This document shows positions 31,389 through 44,186 of a stretch of DNA of 64,000 nt, in pieces. Where the stretch lies: contig JAIXMN010000004.1 in the NCBI GenBank assembly GCA_025716815.1, positions 62,001 through 126,000 of the forward strand, in the 5' to 3' direction. A program made the translations under genes and the position numbers. The stretch is from Dichotomocladium elegans. Its lineage: Eukaryota; Mucoromycota; Mucoromycetes; Mucorales; Lichtheimiaceae. The notes below the pieces were generated by a model that did not search any database, was not told the DNA's origin, and was given only the letters and a program-made list of their open reading frames with translations. How positions within the stretch are numbered: the stretch's first letter is position 1; the number at the start of each line of letters is the position of its first letter.

Positions 31389-33348
31389 CTATAAAAGATA
31401 CCGAGCAAAAGTCTTGCTTGATGATGCTTTGCGAAAGATCCACAAACCACATTCTATTTGCTCGTACTTCCACCATGCAACAATCAGATCCTTGACCATT
31501 GCCCAGCTCAGGCCAGCGTGGCGAAAGCTCTGCCAAAACCGCTGCTTGGCATCCGCCCATACCGCTTTGGCACAGGATTGGCCGATAATTAAAATGCTGG
31601 TGTAAGACTGAGAAGGGCTGGCAGCTCCTTTCCTTAGCGATTCTTCAACGCTGCGCAACAAGTCGCCGGTCTTAAGAAGCAGTAACATCACCCGTGGAAG
31701 CGAAGAGAGCACGTTAGTGATCCGTCGAAGGAACCGTGCGGTGTCCTTTCGCGCCACTCTGTCTATTTCCTCCGCGTCACGTGCAGATGTCAACCGCGCG
31801 CCTGCGATGGTATGCCACTCGCGGCCGGTCAACATCGATGCAAGCAATCGATAATCGGTGCCACCTACGCGTGCACAATATTTCTCGATGCCGACCTCGT
31901 CGCCCTCAATGAGCGACGTCCAGAGACGAGCATAGTCTATCCGCATATTGTCCGGCAAGGATCGGTAGACGCCGTGGTCGAGAAGGATGATATCGAAATT
32001 TACAGATGTGCCGGTCTCAGCATTAGGTCTTATCATTACATTGCCTGGATCTGAAAATCGCGGGAGCCCAGAATAGAAGAGTGCTTACGGGTTAGTTGGT
32101 TTCAGTTGCCCATTAAACTTTTCCTTCCCTTTGATACTTGCGAGGATCACAGTGAACAAAACTAAAATAGAGCATCACCACCAGAGGCCCCATCCTCTAT
32201 TAGTCTTCGCATATCCATCAAAAATTCCTCGACACTTACCCATGCAAAAACATCATTTCCGAGAAAATTGAAACAAGTTCAGATGACACAACCATCGGAT
32301 CAATCCCATTCTTCTTCATGAAGCTTATGTCGTCCACCCGTGCTCCGTCCATGACTATGTAAAGTAATCTGATGGTTAGGAATCTATTGCATTCCAGTTT
32401 TGCCCTCATCCAGAAATATATATATGTGTGGGTATACTCACATTCCATACACAAAATCCGCCGCTTAGCCCAGATTATCTCTGGAATGACAAGCGCTGTG
32501 GATCGATGATGCGCTTCTGGTATGTTAAATTGCTTTTTGACCTTTTCAGCGTGGTCTGCCTCGATTCGAAAGTCAAGTTCCTGTGGAAGGGATTCGCGCA
32601 TGTCTTCCGCGACCCAATAGAAGCCAAAATTGGAATTGATCCGCTGGATGACGCTAAAGATCCATGACACGGTACTGATATCGATACGGCAAAACTCGTC
32701 GAGATGCGGATGCTGGATCTTGACGGCCACCCGCCTGCCGGTGCTCCTGAGACGTGCGCGGTGGACCTGGGCTAATGATGCTACGCCTATCGGCGTAAAG
32801 TCGAACTCGTCAAACAGATCGTCGAGGGGCTGGCCAACATCAGTCAGGAACAGCTTGCGGATGGCTGCGGGTGAAGTCAATGTCTCGCATCGGTCCTGCA
32901 GTGCTGCAAGCGTCGAGGTCCATTCGTCGGGCAGAATGAAGACCATGCTCGAGAGATGCTGGCCCCACTTGATGTAAATGCCGCCGAGCGATTGGAATGT
33001 ATTCAGCACTCGGCGTGCCGATCGCAAATGCCACTGTCGCTTAGCTTCCTCGAGATCGCCATGGCTGGCGGCTGAAATCGCAATCGTCCACGTATAATCC
33101 AGCCCCATAGTCGCACCCGTCAGGGCAGCCCGGCCGCACCGGCGAATGGCCTTCATAGCAAAGCGAGCGTCTTCATTACAGACATACAACAGAGCTGCAG
33201 ACCCGACAACGATGCCTGTGCCCAGCCCCGGACGATATCGAGCAAGCAACGGCTGGGATCGCTCCTGAACAGACCTAGCACTGGTGGTTCGTCTCGATAT
33301 GAAAAAATATGGATGAGCACAGCGTATCGAACGGGGTGTTCGAAACAT
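31389..33348 (-). CDS. ADCK1-type UbiB/ABC1 atypical kinase, mitochondrial
   Basis: Exons: 33348-32442, 32354-32240, 32161-32142 (20 nt) and 32050-31389. The N terminus (MFRTPRSIRC ... ISRRTTSARS) looks like a mitochondrial presequence, followed by one hydrophobic segment (GTGIVVGSAALLYV). UbiB marks: the KxGQ motif (IKWGQHLSSM), Ala-rich loop (GVASLAQVH), catalytic Lys (VAVKIQHP), VHCDPHPGN created by the 20-nt exon, and LLDHG. ADCK1 and yeast Mcp2/Cqd2 belong to the mitochondrial inner-membrane family linked to coenzyme Q and lipid balance. The intron after the 20-nt exon starts GCAAGT, a GC-AG intron. The kinase fold is complete. The substrate is unknown. Confidence 0.9.
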
Positions 33349-34262
33349 TACGGTATGCGACAGGAAGAAGGAGTACGACGGCTCTCAATCAGTTTTGGTT
33401 TCCCAGTTCTCTCCCCTCTCCTCCCGCCAATCCGCTAACCCGCCCCCTTTTTTTTCTGTGTGCGTATGTTCGTCTGTCGGTTCTGAGACCAACGTGCCGG
33501 CCGGTATTCCAAAGGCAGGTTTCGGTCGGCTCGGGAAAACAAAGAGTTCGAACAGACCAGATCCGTAGCGGCGTGGCGGGACTGCGGGAATGGAAATAAA
33601 TAGAACCAGCTGAGCATACTACAAAGGAGGCCACAAACGGCAATTGCAATACTCTTTTGAAAGGTATGAATACCAGAACAGGTAAGAAGACGGAAGGGTA
33701 TAGAAGGGGTTTAAGTCAAGTAGATCGGTCAATGCAATTCAACTCGGCTGCCTTCCAGAACTCTGAGAGAGAGAGAGAGCAATAGAGAACACATTCGACG
33801 GAAAAGCCGGTTACCAAATACGATGCATCAGAAGGATTCGAGAGCATAGGATAATATCCTATAAACCACACAAATAAAATGTTATCCGTTTTCTAAAAGT
33901 CTTAGCTCCCTTCTCTTATCTCCGTGCCAAGATGGATGATGCGAGAAAAAGTGAGTGGGGGACAAAACAGCAAAAGGTGTCAAAACTGCTCTTGGTCAAA
34001 GACAAGCAAATTGCCCCATCCCCCCAATCGACGACCTCTCCGTTTTCAAACAGCGACTGGAGCTCATAGCTGACTGTCCAATACTTTATTTTCAAAAATA
34101 AATTTCGTAAACAAGATAAAATAATGTCGTGCAAAATACAAGAAAAATGTCGCATAGGATTATATAAATTTGACGTATCAATAGGTAAAAAGATATCGCA
34201 TCCATGGATGAAACCCTGTTAGTCAGCAGAAAACACTACGCCTTCTCCAATCCCGTTGACTT
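33349..34262. other. Intergenic; no gene seen
   Basis: Upstream region of the ADCK1-type gene (right of 33348) and sequence beyond the 3' end of the Fanzor gene. It contains a (GA)7 run near 33765-33780. ORFs here have no recognisable similarity. Confidence 0.6.
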
Positions 34263-34274
34263 ACAACACACCGT

Positions 34275-34343
34275 CCTTCCAAAGGAAGGGGGCTTGCCCC
34301 GAAGGGCTGTGGTTATCCTGGGTGCGTCAGCGATAACTGACGC
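34275..34343 (-). ncRNA. Candidate guide-RNA (omega/fRNA) scaffold: three hairpins after the Fanzor stop
   Basis: Starting 20 bases after the Fanzor stop codon, the minus strand has three perfect stems: GCGTCAG/CTGACGC (34324-34343), GCCC-TTCG-GGGC with a UUCG tetraloop (34296-34307), and CCTTCC-TTT-GGAAGG (34275-34289). TnpB and Fanzor systems place their guide-RNA scaffold at or just after the 3' end of the nuclease gene. The position fits; the function is inferred. Confidence 0.5.
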
Positions 34344-34362
34344 GGAAAATTCTTGGTTGGGG

Positions 34363-36562
34363 TTACGGTCGTCTCGACCCGCCAGAGCGTGCACCTCGTG
34401 GCCTTCCTGGCCTTGCCCGTCGTGGTCTCACGCTGCGCTGCTCTGGTTCAGGTGAGTGTGGTCTTCCACCAGCTGCGGATGCTTGTGCAGCATTTCTTCT
34501 CTGGAACCTTGCTGGGATGATACCATCTTCCCGAAGACCCCGGAGGATATGATGCATGTTGAGAGCCGCCGCCAGATCCCGGTTCCATAACCTTGGTTGA
34601 CAAACACCCTCTGCCATGCCTGCTGTACAGTTTTGATTTGTGCATCTATTGAAACATCAAAATACTGTATTATAATCTTTTGGAAGTATAACACAACATG
34701 CCCGTCCTTCATACCGTAGCAGGCCATGGCAGATCGTGAGGGGATTGTCGGGCCGCCGATATGGGCGTGGATTAGGAACCATTTTAAAGGTAGCAAGGCT
34801 TTCATTGTCACATATAGGGCAGCACTTGCTTGTCTTGTACTCGTCGATCAAATAAGTATTGCAATTGTTCTTCTTCAACAGCCGCCGGAAGCCGACACCA
34901 CGGATAGGCTCGTGATATCTTGTATGCGGCGCAGACCAATTTCCCATCACGAAAACGGATCTACTGCCAAACTTCGCATTCAAAGAATCGAGAAGCTTTT
35001 CATCTGCTTGCTGCTTCTTGTAAAACGCTGACAGGCGAAGTTTTCGAAAAAGAAATTGCGGGTTCGGGTGGTTCGTAGTGGTTGTCGCGTAGAAAGACTT
35101 GAGAACTACAGAGACCCGATTCTTGGCGGCGAGGTATCCGTCGTAGTTGGGCACGGAAAGCGTATGACTTTGAAATTGCGATAGATTCTGCTCAGCCAAC
35201 GCGACCTCGGGTCGCTCTAACTTGAGTCGTTCTCGGAGTCTGCGGTACCGTTTGGTCTTCCGTGTATGATCTTGAAGCTGCTTTGTATATCGGAAGGTCT
35301 GGTGGTTGTCGGGTGACGAGTTCTCATGAACGCAATACAACAGGTCCCTTCTGCCAGGATCAATGGTGACCCATTGTCCTCTATAGTCTTCGTTCCGGAG
35401 TATCTGTGGGGTGACGTATTCGATATCTTCGCTCTGGATGCCAAATCTCTGTCCGAAACCCGATTGAAGGCCATTTGTCTTCTTGAACACAGTAACACCG
35501 ACGCCGTCAGTGTGAATAGTCCCACGGAATTGGAGCAGCTCGGATTCTTGGGGTTTGAAAGCTCTTGATTTCAGGTTTACAACACGTCTCCAGTACTCCA
35601 TATTGCTTGTGTGGGATTCCATTTTGCAGCCCAGGATATGGTAGCAAAGGATTTTCGTATCGATCTCCATGTAGCATGGTGACCACGAGCGACGAAGTGG
35701 AAAACAGTTGAATCCGCGTATTCCGTTCTGTTGACAAACGCGTGCAAGCTGGAAGAAGGCGTTGAAATGCTTAACAGGATTGGCCTTGGCGTCGTAATAG
35801 ATACTCTGGTGTTGGAATTGGTGGTTTCGGGGGTAAGCGTTTAAGACAGATTGTAGGATATCGTATGCTTCCCGAAGAAATCCAGGTTCGGCGTTAATGT
35901 CTTCCCTCAAAACACCTCGACGGGCAATTGCTAGCTTGAATCCTGTGGCATGCCGGGTGATGGTTTCATAAAGGTCCTGGCGTACTTGATCGGGGCTTAG
36001 GCCCTGTGCGATTAACTCTCGCTTGCGGTCGGCTTTTCGCTGACGAAGATTCAGGATGACATTGATGACACGCCGAAGGTGTTGCCCGAACCGCATGTGG
36101 ACATTATTCACGTAAGCAGTATAAATCTTGGTGCCTTCGTAAGAAGAACATTGCTGGGAATAAGGGAACGCAGGCCTGTCGTATCCGGATATCCGAAGGT
36201 ACTCATCCTTGTGGCGGTTAATTAGTTCTCGGATGCGGGCAGTTTCACCTTGGGTGCGGCGTTCGGCTTTGTTAACCATGGAGAGCCAAACTTCTGAAAA
36301 GAACTTCTCCGTGATGTTTTCCTGGATGTTAAAAAGTTGGATCGCGCGCTGCCTCGTTGATGAAAATATATTTGGCGAACGCGTACGCCTGTGTTGTGGT
36401 GTTGTGGACAAGGTCAACCAACTGATACAGACGTTCACGGTACTGCTGTCGCCAGCCGATGCCCCGTATGGACGATTTCACCCCAATTATACGGCCAGTG
36501 CGGTCAATGCTGTGGCCAGTGCGCATGCCTTCGGGAATGACGGGGCGGTGGGGTTGGGCCAT
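34363..36562 (-). CDS. Fanzor (eukaryotic TnpB-like) RNA-guided nuclease homologue, one frameshift
   Basis: The likely start is the Met at 36562 (MAQPHRPVIPEG). Exon 1 runs to 34715, the intron is 34714-34646, and exon 2 is 34645-34363. Exon 1 contains a one-base frameshift at a run of five A (36331-36335): the upstream frame holds LVDLVHNTTTQAYAFAKYIF and the downstream frame ENITEKFFSEVW. RuvC-I has the Asp in VTIDPGRRDL. The RuvC-II region is GNWSAPHTRYHEP. The zinc ribbon is CCPICDNE plus, across the splice, CHGLLRCTNQNC. RuvC-III has the Asp in NRDLAAALNM. Splicing is needed to complete the zinc ribbon and RuvC-III. The Arg/Pro-rich tail (RPRRARPGRPRG) may be a nuclear signal. The frameshift could be real decay or a homopolymer sequencing error. 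No inverted ends were found around it. Confidence 0.88.
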
Positions 36563-36742
36563 TTGGTGGGTGAAGACCTAGGGTATATTATTTCTTAGTA
36601 TCGCAGAGCCGAGTATGAAAGCGGCCGTATTACCTTTCAACCGTAAATGTGGTGCTGTGTTATTTTCTGTAGGCTGAATGGGCTCTAGTTTTGTATGTGG
36701 ATAATGGAAAGGGACAGCTTGCTTGAGCATCACTATTTATAG

Positions 36743-37148
36743 TGTCAGCAATGATCCATCTCCACAGTGTTTTTCTTTTTCCCACTGGGTTCTTTAATGA
36801 GGTTTTACAGTGGCCGCTCGTTATAGTGATATTCATTATAATGATAATTCGTTATAGCGATACACTTTATGAAGGACAAAATTGCCAGGTAGGGCTTATT
36901 CCAATTCATTATAGTGATAATTCATTATAGTGATGCGATTTCCTGGAACCGAGGGTATAACTATAAGGGGCGGCCACTGTATCGACGTGAGGGCGGTCTG
37001 AAATCAACAATGAAATCCCAAACAATTCCAACAAGTAATTCCAAGAGACCATCTCAAGAATGATCCGATACATATCCGGCACTTGTGTAGTGTAGGAAGA
37101 TTGTACTTCTTTTCGTACTCTCTCAGTCTCTTACAACACAACAAAACA
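36743..37148 (+). repeat. Diverged LTR of the S/C type, split by a MITE
   Basis: It shares with the S and C LTRs the start (TGTCAGCAATGATCCATCTCCACAG-like), the block TTTTTCCCACTGGGTTCTTTAATGAGG, CGACGTGAGGGCGGTCTGA, and an end resembling GTAC...CAGTCTCTTACAACA. The right boundary is approximate and no duplication was found. Confidence 0.6.
36808..36979. mobile_element. pogo-type MITE (172 bp) in an LTR, TA duplication
   Basis: The ends are inverted: CAGTGGCCGCTCGTTATAGT and the complement of ACTATAAGGGGCGGCCACTG. TA stands on both sides (36806-36807, 36980-36981). Removing it and one TA restores the conserved GAGGTTTTA-(C)CGACGTGAGG block of the LTR. It has no coding capacity. Internal TTATAGTGAT units repeat several times. 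Confidence 0.85.
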
Positions 37149-37400
37149 CGACACTGCTGTGATCCTTATCCATACGTTCAGAAAGTGTAGGTACATAATG
37201 AATAATTTCTCTGAATATTACAATGAGAACACAGGAGTCTCCTGAAAGCTATTACTTCATTATTCCATTTGATAACCAGCTTCGGAATTGCAATCCCCAG
37301 GCTAAATGGCTCATTGACAAAGAAAGCACACTCCGATAGTTCTTTGTCTTCTCGATATAGGATTCTTTTGAGTACGGCTATTTTTAGCGAAAATTGCATT

Positions 37401-37862
37401 CTAGAACAATAAATGCTCTTCATTGAGAATACACGATCGGCCCCCTGCTTCTACGTTTCTTAAAATGCTGTCAGGATCCTTTTCTTACTGCAATGCCCAT
37501 CGCTGTGCTGAACGAACATGGAGTCCTAGCTGTTTTGCACTCAATACCTCCTCAAACACCAGTTTGAAACATCTGACCTTGCCTTGATCAGTGTATGCTG
37601 TGTAACTGCCCTTGATCCCCGCTTCTTTCATCCGAATGTATGTATCCTTTCGCTTGGGAATGTGTGTGAGAGTAAACTCAGAGTTATCTTTGCACGATAT
37701 GCTACACAGATAGTCAGTGTAAGAACAAACGGATTGAAGTGAGTACATTTCTTCATCAGCGACATGACCTTGGCCATCGTTGTAAAATAATAGATTGCTC
37801 ATTTCAAAATGTAAAAGTTTATAAAGAGAAAGAGTCATAAGGATGAGATGGATTTGCGACAT
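37401..37862 (-). pseudogene. Transposase N-terminal remnant (mariner-like HTH)
   Basis: The frame contains LTHIPKRKDTYIRMKEAG, then VFEEVLSAKQLGLHVRSAQRWALQ, an in-frame TAA (37485-37487), and EKDPDSILRN. The AxxxLG...RSAxRW...YEKDPDSI pattern is that of helix-turn-helix domains in IS630/Tc1-mariner proteins, with the stop sitting where Tyr is expected. No catalytic core follows. Confidence 0.5.
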
Positions 37863-38277
37863 CTTTCCGTGTATGTATGCGACTTTTGCTTTGTCATCAC
37901 GCGTAAAGATTTCCGGACAAAAATGCGATTTGTATTTTTGCGATCCTGCGACTTCAAAACTGGCAGGGTGCGACTTTGATTTTGAAAAATGGTGTATATT
38001 TTTTTTGGAGCTGCGACCTTGGCGAACAAAACGCGTGGGAAGCTTAGGTTAAAAACGATGCGCCTCCGTGCACGGACGGTGGGGGGAGAGGTGCATACAG
38101 TAGCAGCGGTGTAAGAGAGAAGGTTGCTCCGCGTGAACAGCATAGAACGAAGCCCTGTCTATGTTGTAGGGTCCATTTCATAAAGCTCATACCAGGTAGA
38201 AAACAAGAGAGGATGTAGATGGGCGCTCTATGCGCGATGGATATGTAGTTACAGCAATATTGGAGGAGGAGAAAAGT
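37863..38277. other. Intergenic with repeated TGCGA motifs
   Basis: Six copies of TGCGA(C/T) fall between 37855 and 37975, several followed by TTTG/TTTT. No gene seen. Confidence 0.5.
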
Positions 38278-40969
38278 TTATGCAAGGCACTTAATAAGAA
38301 TAGATTCGCATATGCGAACACGTTCAGGAGTCGTGGTCTGGGACGTCATAAGATAAATGACATTGCCTAGGGGTCGAGCGAACAGGTTGATGCCGGCATC
38401 AAACTGACCATGTCGCATCTCTTGAATGATCGACTTGGAGATCGCTGAGCCATAACCTGGCACAAGAAAAGATTGATCAGGCTCACGCACATCGAAGACG
38501 CTGGTCACGTATATGAGTTTCGGTACCTCTGTTTTGAGTGTCTCTAAGCTCAATGGCAAGAACGGAGCCTAGGGACATTACGCTCTCGACCTTGTCTAGA
38601 TGAGAGAGATATTCTACCGTCTCTGGGTTCCACATGGACCAAACATTTGCAGATTTCCAATTGTCCCTGAAGGATGTCCAAGGCGTCTTGATGTCGGTGC
38701 GTGCCAAGTCTTCAAGTGTATCGATTGTTTCACTTGCTACTGCACACCCCATAGGATGCGCAGTATATGAATGCCCGTGCAGTAAACATTCCTCCTTGCG
38801 GCTTGAGACGAATGCGTCAAAAAGCGACTCCTTGGTGACAGTCAATGCCAACGGCAACAGGCCGCCCGTCAATGTCTTTGCATAGCCAACGATATCGGGT
38901 TTCTATAGAAAGTATAGACGGTTTATCAGATCCCGATCCTCTGTATCATTCACCCCTCACCTGAACCCTGCGGAGGGGGGCGTCAATAAATAGAGGAAAC
39001 CTACCACACCTAAAAAGTCTGATGCTGATCTTCTACCAAGACGGTACCAGCCCGAGAAGACTTCATCAAAGATAACGGGGACACCGTGCCATCCCAGAGA
39101 CTTCATTCCGTCCTGCGCACGATAACCTAGCAGCTCCGCACCTTCTTCGCGGACAATGTCGACCAGGATTCGCTGGAACAGGGGATCCACAAAGACCATT
39201 CCACCCGACCCGAGGATCATCGGCTCCATCAATATGGCACCAATATAGCGGCCTTGTTTCCGCAGGCGAATAAGCTCTCTGCGAATCGTTTCACGGTAGA
39301 TGTCGCCGACGGGATCATCAAGACGGCCGTCGAGGCTATAGATGTGATTGAGAGACTCGTACTCGACTGTGCCGGTTGCTTTGGGCAGCTTGAGTAGTGT
39401 CTTGCCTTTGCTGATGTGTATAGAGGGTGGTGCAAGCCAGTGACCACGGGGAGAATACCATTGGACGTTCTTGTTGTACACATTCGGCGAGCAGGCATCC
39501 ATGGCACCGATCGTGTCGCCGTGATAACCACCCTCGAGACCGAGAACATCGAGAGGAGCCTGGTCGGGCCAGCCATATCGCAACTTGGCCGCGCCAAAGG
39601 CCATCTTGAGACCGACTTCGATGGCTGTGCTGCCGTTATCGGAAATGAACACACGCGAGGCCCAGGTGTCATGGTCAAGCACGCGCTCGGCAAGCCCTAG
39701 CGCGGGTTCGTTGGCGGTCTCGGGGAACATGACGTGGCCGTAGCGGCCCGCGGCACCGGCCGCTGCGCGGGTTAGGCGCGGATTCGCATGGCCAATGCCC
39801 TGCGTCCACCAGCTCGCGCAGCTGTCGAACAACTCGCAGGGTTCCATCGCCTGCGTGTCTGCGTTCTTCTTGTACGTGACAAAGTGATCGTCATGCGCCG
39901 AGTCAATCACCGTCGTCTCCTTGACCAGACCGTGCTGCGTGAATGGCCACCAAAAGATATCTTTTGCCTTTTGACTCATCTGTTCGAGTCTCTCAAAGCG
40001 CGCTTCGTTTGCAGCATCCAGGTGACCGATCACCGGGACCAGATGCTCGTCGAGCTCGGCGTAGTACCTCTCCATCGAGGCCCGCTCGGCTTCGGGGTCC
40101 TCAAGCATCGCGGGCGGGGCGGGGACGGCACTCACGAACGTCTTCTGGAGCTGTGTCTGGAGCATCTCGTGGTTCCGGTACCGCTCGTTGTTGAACAGCA
40201 GCAGCGCAGGAATTTCATATCCTCGGATGAGCAGCGACTCGTAAGAGGCCATGGTTGAAGAGATCCCGCCAAGGTTACTGTCGCCAACGAGCACAGACGG
40301 CAGTCGGAGTGGCCGGTAAAAGTCAGCTTGCGGCGTACCTTTTTGGGCACAATGCATTAACAACATTAAATATATTGCCAAACGAAAAAAGGGGGAACCC
40401 CATCCGCCCCACTACCACCCATGGTACCTGACATGACAGGGCTGTGGATACCTCCCGCCGTCTCCACAAAGCAAAATGCACCGTTACGACGACGACTCCG
40501 ACGAACATAATCAAGAAGACGCTCTTTGATCTTGTTGAGCACCTCATTATCATGCGGCGGCTGAATATATAAATGAATTCCAATCAGCTTCGTCTCATCC
40601 AATGCGTCCCCTCCCGCTTTTACCTTGTCCGTCGCAATATGCGGGCTCACCGGGTCGGGGTACGTATAAAGTGTATCGGCGTGGACATCCGAATACATCC
40701 GGACATGCCTGCATTGGGGCGGTTTTACACATATGTCACGCGTGTGTCATATGAAGATATGCATATATCGTCATTTACCTGGCGTCGCTGTCGACCGGAT
40801 AACCGGTTTGAACCGGTTTTAAATAGAACACGTCGCGATCTTGAGCCTCGGCGACCTTTGCGGCAGCTCGACAAAGACCTGCAGAGAGAATTGTCTTCCC
40901 GACATTGGTATTGGCTGCAACGATCTGGTATGCTTGGAATGCCCGTGTGGGATGGAATGGTGGTGACAT
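38278..40969 (-). CDS. Bifunctional dethiobiotin synthetase / DAPA aminotransferase (BIOD-BIOA fusion), 786 aa
   Basis: Exons: 40969-40779, 40708-40428, 40338-39005, 38902-38527, 38456-38278; their lengths sum to 787 codons. The N-terminal third is a BioD-type synthetase with P-loop ANTNVGKT, FYLKPVQTGYP, FVETAGGIHSPV and VGDSNLGGIS. From about residue 300 it is a BioA-type PLP aminotransferase: FWWPFTQH, DSCASWWTQGIGH, GSTAIEVGLKMA, GGYHGDTIGAMD, FDEVFSGWYRLG, and the PLP lysine in GYAKTLTGG, ending LFARPLGNVIYLMTS. Together these perform the two steps between 7-keto-8-aminopelargonate and dethiobiotin. Such fusions are known in plants and many fungi, where the protein is mitochondrial. Introns are 70-102 nt, GT-AG. 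Confidence 0.94.
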
Positions 40970-41569
40970 GGCCTAGGGTTAGAAAAAAACACCCGGGGAA
41001 GGAGGGACAAACAATAGAGCGGTGGGTTGGGCGGGGCGGGGGGAATGGGTGTGCCCTTTAAACGGGCCAAGCGAAACTCTGCGTCGGCGACACGCATCTC
41101 CCCAAAAAAATTGGATAGGCGTGGTTCGCCTTCCCTCCCCAGTTGATGGCTTTTTCAAAGCGTACTGAGAGCCCATTGCTTCAAAAAAAAAACTTTTTCT
41201 CTACCCCATTTTGTTGCGCATTTCTCCATAGCGAATGGACGTCCGTCCTTCCCCATATTTATCTTGCTCGGGTCCAGCTCCTCTTCGATAAATAAGTGAG
41301 GCTCTCTCTCTCTAGCGCGCGCGCGCGCGCGGTGTAAAAAGATCTACATAAAGTTGTTAAAGGGTGACTCATCATTAAAAATACCAGCATCTTGATCCCT
41401 GCCCCAGAAGAGAGACAAAGAAAGTTGAGAGTGGCCATTCTTGTATAGAGGATTTTTATTATCATAATCAAAAAAAAAAGGGGCACCGTTGGTAATGGAA
41501 TGCGAGGGGTTATGAGGTCCTCACATACACACACACACACACACACACACGCTGTACAATGTCTACATC
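40970..41569. other. Intergenic; (GC)8 and (AC)12 microsatellites
   Basis: Upstream of the biotin gene and downstream of the Sec14-like gene. It contains (CT)n-(GC)8 at 41302-41330 and (AC)12 at 41527-41550, the latter 20 bases from the Sec14-like stop. No gene seen. Confidence 0.7.
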
Positions 41570-43133
<1,564 letters not shown>

Positions 43134-44186
43134 TACGGACAAAGTGAGTTTGGATGGAACCCTTTGGCTGGGTTCGGTGCCCCCACCTACCCACCCCCTT
43201 TTTAAAAGGTATGCCGCCCCCACCCATGGTCTGAAAGCTGGGGATATAGTCTGTAACAGATTTAGATTTGGGAAGCCATTTCCAAAATAAGCCAGCAATC
43301 CCCTCCAAAGAAACAATAAGGCGTTTTCCTCCTCCACCACCACATGCACCACATCCAGTTCTTTTTCCTCTGTCAACAATGAAATAGCCCACACTATTCA
43401 TCACCTTGTGCCATGCCAAGAACAGCCCTCTGATGAAAAACGCAATATATGAAAGTGACCCCAAAGGAAAAAGCTCTCCAAGCGGTTGGTTGAACGAGGA
43501 AACCCGCTCTCTCACTCCTCCCACTCCCAGTATGTGGGAAATTCACATTGTAACATATCAAATTGAAGCGAAGATAAAGTCGAGCAGCTTACTAAGGAAT
43601 TCGAACGAAAATAGTTATCGTCCATGGGATGTCCAATCATTGGCACTTTGGATGGCAATCCTTTTGGTAGTGAGAATGTTTCATTACATTGCGAGCTAGC
43701 TAGGAGGTGGCACGCACGCACACTTGTAGCGAATCTGGCCTCGTACAGAAGAACCCGCCTATTTTGGTGTATGTTCAATTCGCATCTCGACATCCCCCCT
43801 CTCGGTCGTTTCACTATGCCGACTTCCCTTGCAACGGTATGTTTCAATGCGATTACAAATACTTATCGATCGATTCTTTTTTTTTTCGTCGAGGGATGCG
43901 CAGCAGGATAATAACGTTCAACGCTAGAAACCGAATGCCACTCAGGAAAAAAAACCATGATCCCGCAATATGCAAGTACAGAAATAAAGATATGGATGGG
44001 GTTTCGTGATTGTTGCATGTGATTCTCCAGGGACGCGAAAAAAAAAAGAGAAACACTGGACTATCTTCGGATCGGAGATTGTTAGAGCGCGCGAGACCTC
44101 GCTTTTTCGTAATTTAATATCCAAAAGGCTTTCTACAGTTGGGGGAAAGTGGGGTTGATCATGTTGTGGGGAAGGTCTATTCTATC
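43134..44186. other. Intergenic; no gene seen
   Basis: Promoter side of the Sec14-like gene and 3' side of the D-amino-acid oxidase gene. Several poly-A/T runs; ORFs have no recognisable similarity. Confidence 0.6.

Noticed and set aside
34149..34165. TGTCGCATAGGATTATATAAA, resembling the start of S/C LTRs
   Set aside because: Only about 15 bases match and the rest of the LTR, including the CCCACTGGG block, is absent.
34263..36650. Terminal inverted repeats around the Fanzor gene
   Set aside because: I compared the flanks by eye and found no matching inverted or direct ends.
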